DNA from: Endomychus coccineus
Lineage: Eukaryota > Arthropoda > Insecta > Coleoptera > Endomychidae
Reading direction: 5' to 3'
DNA length: 64,000 nt
Assembly: GCA_958510875.1 (NCBI GenBank)
Contig: OY294067.1
Location: 32,104,912 to 32,168,911 of the forward strand
A model generated the notes under the pieces. That model was not told where the DNA came from. It was given only the letters and a program-made list of their open reading frames with translations, and searched no databases. Position 1 is the first letter of the stretch; every line of letters begins with the position of its first letter. The position numbers and the translations under genes were made by a program. Positions 23,340 through 34,027 of this stretch are shown here, piece by piece.

Positions 23340-24070
23340 TGGACTTAAGATGTCCCCACAAGAAGAAGTCCAGAGGGTTCAGGTCAGGAGATCGGGCAGG
23401 CCACTCCATAGGACCTCTTCTTCCAATCCAACGACCGGGGTATTGCAAATGGAGGTATTAGCGAACTGGTTCGGCGTAGTGAGGGGGAGCTCCGTCTTGT
23501 TGGAAATGCAATTGTTGTTCAAGTAGTAGAGAATCGTTTTCGAATTGTTCAGTTATTAACGTAACAATTGCATTTTCCAACATTTCAAAATAAATTTCGC
23601 CATTTAAATTACCAGGAATAAACAGAGGTCCAATTAGGTGGTCTCCCAAAATTCCTACCCAAACATTTAGCTTTTCCCGATGTTGAGTATGAGCTTCTCG
23701 AAATACATGAGGATTTGTATCGCTCCAAATTCTACAGTTATGCCGGTTAACCTCTCCATTAAGTAAAAAAGTGCATTCGTTAGAAAAGCAAACGTTGTAC
23801 AAGACATTTGGGTTTTTGTTGATATGCTCGACCATAATTTCGCAAAACTCTTGCCTTCGATCCCAATAATCATCATTTAATTCCTGAATTAATTTAATTT
23901 TGTACGGATGGAACTTGTGTTTATGTAAAATTCTGAAAACGTTAGATTGGCTAATACCGGAAGCTGCAGAAAGTTGTCGTACAGATTGCGTGTTTGGCAT
24001 AAGTTGGACATGTCCCAATACCGCCACAGCTGCTCCTTCATCATTAACAATTCCAATGGGTGCCCTTTTT
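23340..24070 (-). pseudogene. DD41D transposase lacking its N-terminal DNA-binding domain
   Basis: The open frame 24027-23458 gives 189 residues: SGISQSNVFRILHKHKFHPY (end of the second helix-turn-helix), NDDYWDRRQEFCEIMVEHIN, VCFSNECTFLLNG (first catalytic site, with N where the family has D), KLNVWVGILGDHLIGPLF and QQDGAPPHYAE (second D). A stop follows at EPVR. The same frame then continues with YPGRWIGRRGPMEWPARSPD and LNPLDFFLWGHLKSK (third D). The first part of the gene, present in copy 2 at about 47180-47391, is deleted here. Three defects (N-terminal deletion, D to N, stop codon) make it inactive. Confidence 0.88.
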
Positions 24071-24205
24071 TTAACTCAACAGATTGATTAAAATCATGAA
24101 ATGATCAAAGAAACGTTAAAACCAGATAAACACCTTCTAAGAACAAAAATGAAGGCAACATAAGGAAATGTTTTGCTGTTTTTTTATTTATTAGTTTGAG
24201 AGAAT

Positions 24206-24701
24206 GTATTATTGTATGGAAGTCAATGGAGGACAATTTGAACATTTGATTTAAACACGCAGATTTAATTTTTTTCATTGTAAGCATGAAAACACAATTC
24301 AATTTTTTTATGAATGTGATTTTTTGAAGATTGTTTAAGTTTGTAAAAAAGGCTTAATAAAAATGAGCTTGTAAATTGTACAAATAACCAAAATATTCAA
24401 GGTGGCGCATTCGAGCAACAAAATTAATTTTTGGCGAAAACGGTTCATCAAATTTACGTTTTTCATACACCGTTGTAAAGAGGTTTCCAATACCTTTCAA
24501 ATGACGTATCACTCAACCCCTCTCCCCTATTCAATTTTGAGGGGTTGAAGCGCCCCCTATTAGGGGGTTGCTCGTTCAAGCCTCAAATATACGTCAAAAG
24601 ATGTCCCCCAAACGAAATCATTCGACGTGTTTCGGGAGATTTTTCCACTTACTATGGGATAAGAAATATACGGCGTGGCTCGTCTGAGATGGAACACGTT
24701 G
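24206..24701 (-). repeat. right terminal inverted repeat of DD41D copy 1
   Basis: It mirrors 22738-23223. It is also nearly identical in the same orientation to 47520-48020 of copy 2, which allows direct alignment of the two elements. Confidence 0.88.
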
Positions 24702-24740
24702 TATACTCCATACCTGGGTCAAGAATTATTATTAATAATG

Positions 24741-26429
24741 GCGATTCAGACTATAAAACACGAAAATTAAGAACCTTCGGATAACATGTTGTACTTTTTA
24801 TATTATGTTCGTATTATTATTCAGCAATTTCCTACCTAAATCAAAGTCATGGACTTCTCTCTGCATAATAAAATAAACAAAATACAAAACTTCCCTGCTA
24901 AGCTCAGGCGAACGGTTATAGTTATACATATAAGATTAGGTGGAGAAAGTATTGTTCGATAATAAACAAATTTTATTGACAAGAAGACCTCATAAATGAT
25001 TACAAAAATAAACATTAAATGACGTAGTATACGAGAACTCCGAAATTTGCAACGCCACTGCAGAAATACATTTATGAAGTTATGCACGCCTAATATTAAA
25101 TTATTCTCCAGAACTTGAGATTAAGGCATCCGTATAAGGTCTTGAAGGAGATACACATCAGAGAAATCTATAGCGAGAAAGATGGTTTGTAGCTTGAGGA
25201 GGAATTCTTGGGTCCTGTTGAAAGTCTTGGTCCGTCCCGAGAGGTCTGCGGTCGCAACAACATCCATTCCGCCTCATATCCGCTCCCAACTTACACTTTG
25301 TTACGTGAACTTCCTACTCATGATCTATGTTGCTATTAAATTCAAACATCTTCGGATTGTTGGGAATTATAATGTATTATCCCCGCCTTGGCGTATTTAC
25401 AACTTCTGCACAGGCTAAATTAATGCTACAACAAATATAGACATTCCTCGGCTAAGGTTCAACTTGTCAGGACGAAAAAAGAACTTTCACTGACCGACTG
25501 ACTGGATATTTTGCACAGTCTCGACAAAAGAACAAAACAGTTCGATAATGAAACTCACTTTTTTTTCCTTGAACTGGATTCAGTAGATTATTTGTGTCAA
25601 CTCAATTGAAAAATTCATCAAAATAGCAATATGAAGTGCACGAGCACAAGCTAACCCACTCAGCGTTAATAGATTCAGTTATTTATAATCCTTTCGTCAC
25701 TAATAAATTCAGTAACTTTCCATGGAAATTGTTTTCGTACACTCATTTTTTATTTATATACTGTTTTTATGAATATTATTCCTCAAATCTATTCAATAGA
25801 CCAGTTGTACATTTGGCGGTTGAAAAATATAGATATTTTTCTGTTATCTTTTATTTTTCCACCTCGTTTTTCATTTCAGCTTACAATTATATGAATGAAC
25901 TCTATTTCTAGAATTTTCTTATTTAAAATAATTCATTTAGATAGTATGTGGATGATATTAATTTCCTATATGCTACTAAATGATTACCAATAAATTTAAT
26001 TAATTGATTCATTTTTTGAGTTGAATCAATAAATTTTTGACACCCAATAATATTTATGGGTAAGTCAAGAGCATTTTCTGTACCGGGGACTGAAGTACTG
26101 ACTAATATGCAGGAACTGCAAACTTAATTGTTGGAAATAAATAATTTTTCTATCGAAACAATTATTGTCAGCATTAAGCAATTAAACTTCTCAGTTTGTG
26201 TAAATTCAAATTTGTCATTCATTTCACTATTGATGAGAAATAATCACCATTATTCATTAAAAATAGTATTAAAGTACTGAGGATATAATATATTCACAGT
26301 GTGAACTCTTTTATAGTTTATTCATTTCCCTATTCTACATATTTTAGAATCAGAAAAAGAATAATATCAAAAACAATTACTAGGTATTGAAATAATGAAA
26401 TAAAATACTTTTACTTCGTTTATTCATAT
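24741..26429. other. unassigned AT-rich region
   Basis: The ORFs at 24836-25087, 25182-25418 and 25636-25911 show no recognisable domain. Part of 25100-25450 is less AT-rich. I see no exon with splice sites and no repeat partner. Confidence 0.4.
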
Positions 26430-26699
26430 TTTCATAAATTAGTATCTGATGTGATTGATAAATTTAACAATTTCCACTGTAAACTTCAATTCACTTGTGA
26501 AATAGAAGTAAACAAAAACATAAATTTCCTAGATATGAACATTAGGCATGATGCAGATGGAAAAATAAAATCTTCTTGGTTTACCAACGAAGTTTGGTCT
26601 CAACGTTACCAGCTTGTTATATATAAAGTGTCATAAACAGCCTTACAAACCGCGCGGTAAAATAGTCCCACGCAGAGGACCGTCCCAAAAATTTAAAAA

Positions 26700-27119
26700 T
26701 TGTTCGTAATCTTCAATCCTGTCATTAAAGAGGGAATAAACAAAATCTATAATGGTTCGTCATATAAAAATAACATAAAAGGTAATACAGGCAATTATAT
26801 AACTTTACCATACTTTCCGGAGACCTCAGAGAAAATTGAGAAATGTTTGAAAAAGTACGATATAAATGTTGCGCATAAGCCTACTAACTGTGTTGGGAAA
26901 TATTTCTCAAATCTAAAACCTGTAATACCTAAAGATAAACAAACCCACACAGTATATAAATTGAATTGTTTAGATTGTGATGGGACTTATACTGGAATCT
27001 CTAAGCAATATTTACAAGAAAGAATGTATGGCCATAAGTATAGCACAAGAAATAAAAACTTAGAAAATTCCACCGCCCTTGCTAAGCACTGCTTTGATTA
27101 TAACCATCAATTTGATTAA
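26700..27119 (+). pseudogene. PLE linker plus GIY-YIG endonuclease domain
   Basis: The open frame (139 codons) reads NPVIKEGINKIYNGSSYKNN, then PETSEKIEKCLKKYDINVAH, KPTNCVGKYFSNLKPVIPKD, YKLNCLDCDGTYTGISKQYL, ERMYGHKYSTRNKNL and LAKHCFDYNHQFD. The CLDCDGTYTGIS block with the following R and H residues is the GIY-YIG nuclease core as found in Penelope proteins, with TYTG in place of the usual YIG. In the element this nuclease nicks DNA to prime reverse transcription. A stop after HQFD cuts the last part. The frame upstream is broken by stops at about 26630-26700, so no full protein is made. Confidence 0.85.
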
Positions 27120-27651
27120 AGAAATGTTAATATTTTAACTAAGGAATCAATTATTATAAAAGATCTATCCTGGAGATGATTCACATAAAACGTGACTCCA
27201 AATCTGTAAATCATAGGAATGATATTCAGGGATTAATTCAGATTTATACTAACTTGATCAATTAAAACTCTTACAAATTCCTACATGCGTCTTTATAATG
27301 TTAAAAATATATTTTAGAAAGAATGCTTAAAAGTAATATTCCAATACAGGTCTGAAACATTTTCCAAGTACCTCATAAATCTTACATCTGGTTCGAAAGT
27401 AGATACTCAACAAATAACTTCGATCTTCAGTTGTTATGAGACTATACCAACATGCGCTTGTATATTATAAGAATATTACTGAATAGTGGATTCGTGTTAC
27501 AAAAAAATTTTTATACTTTAATATTGACGATACAATTTCGATTATTCGTGGTTCTGTTCGTTTCGACGACGTGGGCTTTTTTGATTGAAATTTGTGCGAT
27601 ATGGACGCTTGTGCTATAATTAGTTTTAATAAATCCTTTTTGACATAATAA

Positions 27652-27693
27652 GTCTTCTGATGATGGTCGTGAGACCGAAACGTACGTAAAGAC
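27652..27693 (+). ncRNA. hammerhead ribozyme, family 1, all core elements present
   Basis: Stem I is GTCTT (27652-27656) pairing with AAGAC (27689-27693). The core CTGATGA is at 27657-27663. One extra T (27664) precedes stem II, GGTC (27665-27668) with GACC (27673-27676), closed by a GTGA loop. GAAAC is at 27677-27681, a GTAC loop closes a two-pair stem III, and the NUH cleavage triplet is GTA (27686-27688). This is the minimal type I layout known from Penelope-like elements, where self-cleavage is thought to process the transcript. All paired positions match perfectly. The extra T after the core is unusual, though a natural hammerhead with an added residue at this place is known from a viroid. 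Confidence 0.85.
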
Positions 27694-27782
27694 GAAAATT
27701 TGAAACAAAGTGTTAATGTGACCTATTTCCCGAGAATTTTTATATATAATTCATACTGGGTCAAGAATCTTTATTAAAAATT

Positions 27783-27876
27783 AGTATCGTTTGAAGATTA
27801 CACACTAGTGTCGAACCTATAGTCACGATTTGTTTCTATAATATATGTGATAATAAACAGAGTAAAAGTGTTTCAT
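27783..27876 (+). repeat. terminal fragment of a second ribozyme-bearing repeat family
   Basis: It matches 34028-34116 over about 90 bp (CTAGTGTCGAA, ATATATGTGATAA, AAAGTAAAAGTG blocks). It directly abuts the end of the PLE copy at 27780. It carries the family 2 hammerhead at 27786-27829. Confidence 0.7.
27786..27829 (+). ncRNA. hammerhead motif, family 2, damaged copy
   Basis: Stem I ATCGT (27786-27790) pairs perfectly with ACGAT (27825-27829). The core is TTGAAGA, with T at the position that should be C, so the essential C3-G8 contact is lost. Stem II is ACAC/GTGT. GAACC replaces GAAAC, and the cleavage triplet is GTC (27822-27824). An extra T again follows the core. Comparison with 34032 shows this is a conserved design and not chance. 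Confidence 0.65.
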
Positions 27877-29539
27877 TTTATTATATCAATATGATGAATT
27901 ATCACGAAGTAATGGCCTCCACCATTGAATTACTAGGTATATAGGTCCAACAATCCTAATGTTGCTTTATCTCACATGATTGAGAAGACATAATAAAAAA
28001 ATCATATTACTTCAGAGATTGAAAGTGTCAGGGAAACAAATCAGATAACAATCTGAAAAAACTATAAAGGATACGTAAATAAGTTACATAAAATTATAAC
28101 TATATAAAAACAGATCATTCAAGAAAATATAAATATCATATGATATTTGATTTTTGAATAATAAATAAAAAAAAAGAAAATCCGCATAGTTTATTCCAGT
28201 TTAAAAGGCAGGACATAAATAAGTACTAACTAGTTATCATTCATTAATTTCAGATAGAGAAATGTATATACAACAGAATATTAACTGCATTTTTGACAAA
28301 ATTTTTAATACTATCTTAGAGTCAATTTGGATTTATAAAGAACAACTGTAAGTTCATCTTTTTGAATGATGTTGGTGATTTGTAGCTTCAGTTGGTGATC
28401 TAGTGATAGCATTTTATTTCTTCAATACAATTGGTAGACAAGTTTTCAGCAATTTCAAATGTGTTACCCCTTATATGAGCTACATTTCTCCAGAAGTACC
28501 TACATTAGAGATTTGGATTAAATCTTTCGAATGGTAATTGTCAACATAGTGTAGCTAAATATATGAAAACTGTGAACCATATTTTCACAATTAAGCCACT
28601 TTGATCGACGTTTTATATTTTTTATAATATATACTCCTGAAAGGATGATAGATTATCGATAAATGTGTCTGATTCGATAAATAAAACGTAGTCTATCATA
28701 TTTGGATTATGAAACGTTGAAAGCATCACTGAATCATGGAAATCTTTACTAAGAAAATGAACGAATTATGATCCCAACACTGGACAAATTTATGGGAACA
28801 ATGAATCATTGGAGCTACTACAGTATTTGTAATTCATCTAGACAAATGATGATGCCAAATTACTCATGAATCGGAAGATATCATATCTAGCAGCAAAATG
28901 AACGTACGATCAGGATATCTGGATTAGACCCATCTCACAGAATCCATTTAGCACTCTAGATGGAACGGCACTAGGAACGCTTTCATTCTACATAATTATA
29001 CTGCATAGAAATAAGTATTGACCTGAATGAGATCTTTATTAATGCATTGTGAATTACAAACAGAGTTTTCGTTCTTTAGGTTGAAGAATAACAACAATTT
29101 CATTAGTCCTAGACAGTTGTTACGGTGTTCTCATGCTCGTAAGTTAAACGAGGCAGACGATGAAGTCAATGATCTATTATTAATTTACTACTAACACGAG
29201 TTACATATCTGTTTCTTATATTGTAGGCAGAAAACCGATCAGGTATCCACGCCCGCTTTTTTTGAGACAAGTTCAATGGCGTTTACAACTTTTTCTGTGA
29301 GTTATTTTGACGCCACAGCCAACTTTTCGATTGTTGCCCATTTCGACAATGCCTTTTATTTCCGTTAATATCAAATATATTGCCAAACTTTGAGACCATT
29401 ATGTTGGCACTTTTTTACAAAGAATCCATTGCTGTAATCTGATATTTTTTCTAATCCCGTTTTTGAGGTATGACCTAAGCTTATTTTTTTTAATGCTAAT
29501 CATAGTTGACTTGACTTCTTTATTTTTGAACACAGTTTA
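27877..29539. other. unassigned AT-rich region
   Basis: No gene, exon or repeat partner was recognised. Frames are short and closed throughout. Confidence 0.45.
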
Positions 29540-29660
29540 CGAACAAGTAGATAGGTATCAGTGGACCATGTATGTGGCCACCAAGATCACCGGACCTAAT
29601 ACCTTCGGATTATTTTTTCTGGGGATATATACGTCATCAGTACTTTCATAGTATTTTTAG
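29540..29660 (+). pseudogene. Tc1/mariner-type transposase fragment around the third catalytic Asp
   Basis: One frame at about 29548-29655 reads IGISGPCMWPPRSPDLIPSD, then YFFWGYIRHQYFHS. It follows a TAG where the family has the W of WIG. The block WPPRSPDL-P-DYFFWG is the end of the catalytic domain in DD41D-like and related transposases. The rest of the gene is not recognisable nearby. The open frame listed by simple ORF calling (29463-29651) is a different, meaningless frame. Confidence 0.65.
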
Positions 29661-31157
29661 TGCATAAGAATGATTGTTTCTTATTTTATATTGTAGGTAA
29701 AGTCTGAATTTATCCCAAGACATTTACACATGAATAGTCACTTGAAACTGCAAAAAAAATATCAAAAATGTTATGTTGATTCTAAGAAAATATTGATCAA
29801 AGGAACTATAAATAATAAGAATGCTGATAATATATTCATGTATAACCAGAAGTTCGGGATTGATGTGTTTAAAATGTTACACTTACTCCCTGACAATTAG
29901 CAATTTAATTTGGGAACATTATAACCTAAGATCGTAATGATATAGTTGCTCCAAGGGTAACTAAGTACATTGAATACTATTAAATCTTCATAAATTTGTC
30001 AGAACAAATAAACGAAGACATCAACTCGAATAGTTGTCAACAGACATGTTAATAAATACGTTACTTTGTCGGAAACTTCGCGAAACTCAGTAGTAAAACC
30101 GCATTAAACGAAGAGCGCGCTCTTAGTTTTTTTGCATGATAAATTTTAATTGTGCAAAATGGTGTGCGCCATGCGGTCACTAAGTAAATGGGCCGACCAC
30201 AAATAAAGTCAAAGAAAGCGGATAAATACAATTTGTCGACGAAGCGTAGAGGGCTGTTATTGTATAAGGATCTTTGGCGACCTGCAACTTGGCATGCTTC
30301 GCACATCGCTCCATCACTGCCGGATCGGCCGCTGGGTTACATTTGCACTACCACACGTTCAGTAACTGGGATCATACCGCTCTAATGCACGACTGCTCGC
30401 AAGGTAAATTATTTCTACGCATAAAAAAATACCTAAAGCCTCCGTAAACGATGTAGCTGAATGGAAAAGATACGCCCAATTTGCTCCCTTGTTTGTCAGG
30501 TCGCTTACAAATTGCGATTTCCGCCAAATGATCTATTATTATTTGTTTGGGAATATTTCTATTCATGCTGTTTGATATTTAAGAACACGAAACACAGCAA
30601 TTCGTTTTAACGCTCTTTCTACATGAATTTATTAAGTAACATAATGCATATTTCAATTAACAGTAAGGACACTATCAAATTATTTGTTGTTGAAATTGAA
30701 TGTTTTAGATGTAGGCAGATTTTTATTATTATAGACTGATCACCGGCAAGAGCTGCATTTGTTCGGAATAGTCTTCCTTTTAAAAACTTAGGATTGACAA
30801 AGTTTTGGTTCTCCAGGTTGAACAGTGGAAAAACCTTAAGAAAATCCGGACAGCTTTTTCGTTCTTCCACGAGCCAGAAGACTACTAATCAACGATCTCC
30901 GGCAGAGATATGCATGATTGGGGACCAAGGTATTCCAACATTAATTCGGTTTGGTGATATTGCGTCTAATTTCTAATGGTAATATTTTCTAATGGTAATA
31001 TTTTCTTCCTTGAGTGTGAAATTTGAGGTGCTTTCTCCTAAAATCTTCGATCGAGATGGATGGATAACTAGCAATTTGATAAAATATATGGGTAGAGTTG
31101 AGGTATATAAAAATTGACCTTCTAATACAGTTATTCGAAGATTTTATTTCGAAATAT
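29661..31157. other. unassigned region; GC-richer patch at 30060-30560; 25-bp match to a mariner
   Basis: No gene was recognised. Bases 30803-30827 are identical to 5741-5765 inside the mariner copy there, and correspond to the VQPGEPK coding block, so a small mariner scrap may lie here. The patch 30060-30560 is richer in G and C, has no long frame with known motifs, and could be conserved non-coding DNA. Confidence 0.35.
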
Positions 31158-32530
31158 CTTTGTACAGTTTATCTTTGTCTGAAATCTGTTGCAAAATGTT
31201 TCTGATGTCATAAGAATCATTGGTCACCCAGTCTCACCATGGGAAATTGGCACAACAATTGTTTCATTAACGAATTGACCGTTTATAAACGATTTAAACT
31301 AACAAATTTTCCAGATCCCAAAAAAAAAATTAATTTGAGACAGAAATACCCACTCGGGGGCTTTTTGGAGTCTCTAATTACGATTCCGAATTCAAAAATA
31401 ACAGAATTATTCATCATCACCTGGAAATTGGCCAATTGGCACCGGAAGTTGATGATATTCAACATAATTTATACCTATTTCTTGCAAAAAATTTACTCAA
31501 TTTGTTTTTAAAGCTAGTAATCACTATACCGGATCCAAAGATGACAAGGCCATTCATAATTCGCCCGGAAGTTGGCCAACTGGAAACGGAAGTTGATGGA
31601 ATTCAAAATAATTTAGACCATTTTCTTGCAAAAATTAAACTCAATTGGATTTTTGAGGTATCAATCTCTATACCAAATTCAAAGAAAACGAGATCATTCA
31701 TAATCGTCCGGAAATTGGCCAATTGGCACCGGAAGTTGCTGAAATTTAACATGAATTATACTTTTTCCTTGCAAAAAATGGACTCAATTGATTTTTTTGA
31801 GCTATCAATTTCTATACCAAATTCAAAGGTAACGAGATCATTTATAATCGCCTGGAAATTGGCCAATTAGAACCGGAAATTTATGAAATTTACCAAAATT
31901 TAGACCATTTCTTTGCAAAAAAAACGGATTCGATCGTTTTGTTTTTGAGCTAACAATCAGTATACGAAATTCAAAGTTGAATACCAATTTATAACAGTCC
32001 GAAAATTGACCAATTGGAACCGGCAGTTGATGAAGCTGTTTCATATTCTTATGACATATTAAATCAGTAATAATCCTATTTTAATGATAACATACACCAT
32101 TTGAGGACAATAGATAAATAAAAAGTTTTAGTTACTTATTATTATTTTCACATTTACAGTTCGTCGTTACATTCATTTGGTATAGTGATTGCCAGCTCAA
32201 AAAATAACAATTGAGTCCATTTTCTGCAGAGAAAAAAGTATAAATTATGTTAAATATCAACTTTCGGCCCCAATTGGACCAATTTCCAGGTGATGATGGA
32301 TAATTCTGTTATTTTTGACCCCAAAAACCCCCGAGTGGGTATTTCTGTATCAAAATAACAATTTTTCTGGAAAATTTGTTAATTTAAATTGTTTATAAAC
32401 CGTCAATTTGTTAATAAAGCAATTATTGTACCAATTTCCCATGGTGAGACTGGGTGACCAATGATTCTTATGACATCAAAAATATTTTGCATCAAGTTTC
32501 AGACATAGATCAATTCTACAAAAATATTCC
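31158..32530. mobile_element. foldback-type element with internal 144-bp tandem repeats
   Basis: The left arm 31158-31500 and right arm 32200-32530 are reverse complements with modest divergence. Landmarks are TGACATCAGAA-type and GGTCACCCAGTCTCACCATG on the left, and CATGGTGAGACTGGGTGACC on the right. Between them the block around ACCGGAAGTTGATG recurs at 31441, 31584, 31728, 31872 and 32019, a period of about 144 bp. One monomer in inverted orientation is part of the right arm. As 144 is divisible by 3, long frames such as 31436-31870 stay open without being genes. No transposase is present. The structure resembles foldback elements or satellite-carrying non-autonomous elements. Confidence 0.85.
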
Positions 32531-32578
32531 AATAGTTGCCGTTTTCTCGTCTGAAATGACTGTACTATTTATCGTGAT

Positions 32579-33115
32579 TTATTTTTTATTTGTTTTCACG
32601 AGGGGGAAACCTATAATGTCCGAAGAACATCGTGTGAGCCAGCGGTTGGGGAGGAGATATGCATTCGAATTTTTCCTGTAGGTTTGGAGGTTATGCCATA
32701 GGGAAAGAGTTCCACAACTTCGCTGTTCGATAGAAAAATGATGTCTGGTTGGAAGAAGTTTGACAGATCTCGAGCTTGACAATGAAGGAGTAACTAGTTT
32801 GAGCTCGTCTAGTCTGCCTACTTGGAATGTTATGTGGTGGAACAACAGACGAGATTTCTGATCAACACCGACCATGGAAATATCTACAGAAAAGGGAGAG
32901 ATCTATCACCTTTCTACGATGTTCTAGAGAGGTCAGTGGACTCGTAAGTGTGACATAATCAATAAGACGAATGTTTGTAAGCTGAACTTCAAACATGTAA
33001 ACAGTTCTACAGGACAAGTCGAAACTGTGCTTTGTAGATTATGAGGTACTGCTGGTATGTAAAGTAGCTCTTGGCACGGAATAGAAAACCAAGTTTTTAT
33101 GAAGCCCTTTTAATA
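32579..33115 (-). pseudogene. non-LTR reverse transcriptase C-terminus (family J1)
   Basis: From about 33110 downward the minus strand reads LKNLVFYSVPRATLHTSSTS, then LTSPLTSLEHRRKVIDLSLF and CRYFHGRC. Frame 32875-32579 continues with KSRLLFHHITFQVGRLDELK and HFSIEQRSCGTLSLWHNLQT. This is the C-terminal region seen also at 10740-11000, 19228 and 40204, so it is the same family. Frameshifts and a stop at the RCS junction break the ORF. The reverse transcriptase core is missing. Confidence 0.68.
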
Positions 33116-33893
33116 CGGGATTTGTATGTGATTTTTCCAGAATTTTTGATATCAAAATTTTACATTCATTTGGGGGAATATTTGAAAACATGTTTGATTG
33201 AAAGATACCAACATTCAATTTTTTGGGAAAGTTAATCTATTTATTAACTTTGAAAGTTTCAATGAGGTTTTTACTGCACACTTAGGCTTGAAGTTACTTA
33301 TGTTTTTGAAAATTGAATTTAATTTTACAGCTTGATTATGTGTAGGGCTATCAACATAGGATACTACGGGGCGGATAGGAGCATGTAAATTCCACCTTAA
33401 GGCTTAGAAATGGCCGCTGTAGGACAATCGGTTAACTCCTGTGACGTCAGGTATGTTAGACTGTATATTTGGTATATCCTAAGAGTCATGATCTGTAGAT
33501 TCTAAAAGACATGGACCGTACCGATATTCTATGGGTCTTGGTTGCTCGGTGTCAGTGACCGTTTCTCTTCGAGGGTGTTCTGTGAGACAACGAGAGTGCC
33601 GGAAATGCGAAAAAAGACACTTCTGTTCTGTTCGTTCGAGTGTGAAGTCAATTCTAGGTTATTCAACAGGGACGTGATACTAAGCGTGGGCTTGGAGACA
33701 ATTTATGGGAATATTTCTCCCGTTGAAATTATAGACATCAATCATCAATTTGGGTTGGAATCATTGTGATTAATAGGATAATTGATATACCCTCGGGGAT
33801 CTGAATCTAGTTTCGACGAATCTGTTTGGGGAACGATAGAAAAGTTGTCTTTTGGAAGAAAAAAAACCTATCGTGATAGAGGGTTTTAGTACG
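33116..33893. other. unassigned region; GC-richer part at 33330-33700
   Basis: No gene was recognised. Because a 12-bp minisatellite and a family 2 ribozyme motif follow directly, part of this stretch may belong to the same unknown element. ORF 33542-33769 shows no known domain. Confidence 0.35.
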
Positions 33894-33965
33894 AGTTTTA
33901 CGTCCAGTTTTACGTCCAGTTTTACGTCCAGTTTTTCGTCCAGTTTTACTTCAAGTGCTACTTGG
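33894..33965. repeat. 12-bp minisatellite, six units
   Basis: AGTTTTACGTCC is repeated at 33894, 33906 and 33918, then with one or more changes at 33930, 33942 and 33954. The period of exactly 12 keeps a KLDV-type frame open on the minus strand. It lies 66 bp upstream of the family 2 hammerhead. Confidence 0.9.
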
Positions 33966-34027
33966 AGTTTTTTATCTTTGTCTACGTTGTGGAAAATATA
34001 GCCCAGCTTATTAATATTTTCATACAT

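Larger units (their letters stand above)
22738..24701 (-). mobile_element. DD41D Tc1/mariner element, copy 1, nested in the PLE
   Basis: The ends are CAAGGTGTTCCATCTCAGAC (22738) and its inverse ending at 24701, each flanked by TA (22736-22737, 24702-24703). PLE sequence continues on both sides. The terminal inverted repeats are very long: 22738-23223 against 24206-24701, about 490 bp with scattered mismatches. Between them lies a minus-strand transposase gene. Counting from the second to the third catalytic aspartate gives 41 intervening residues, which places it in the DD41D group. Copy 2 lies at 46928-48020. An internal deletion near 24072 removes the transposase N-terminus. Confidence 0.88.
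20745..24740 (+). mobile_element. Penelope-like element (lineage 1) with two nested insertions
   Basis: Order: an inverted terminal piece with a minus-strand hammerhead motif (20745-20880); part of the PLE reverse transcriptase (20885-21285); a nested non-LTR tail (21341-21822); the degraded linker and GIY-YIG region (21823-22140); and the plus-strand pLTR (about 22140-22736), which resumes after a nested DD41D element at 24702-24740 (CTGGGTCAAGAAT). PLEs use a reverse transcriptase distinct from LTR and LINE types plus a GIY-YIG nuclease. The opposite orientation of the two termini suggests the split or inverted pLTR arrangement seen in this group. Confidence 0.8.
26430..27780 (+). mobile_element. 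Penelope-like element (lineage 1), best-preserved copy
   Basis: This 5'-truncated PLE starts inside the reverse transcriptase (KNINFLDMNIRHDADGKIKS at about 26511), has an open linker plus GIY-YIG frame (26700-27119), and then a complete-looking pLTR to CTGGGTCAAGAATCTTTATT (27757-27778). The terminal region contains the best hammerhead motif in the window. Other copies are at 1-1035, 7365, 20745, 54845 and 57480. The relative order RT, GIY-YIG, pLTR with ribozyme is that of the Penelope group. Confidence 0.85.

Noticed and set aside
29463..29651. 62-residue ORF that looks like a membrane protein
   Set aside because: Another frame of the same bases encodes a transposase block (WPPRSPDL, YFFWGY), so the hydrophobic frame is a shadow.
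31436..31870. 144-codon ORF
   Set aside because: It runs through the 144-bp tandem repeats of the foldback element; the open frame follows from the period.
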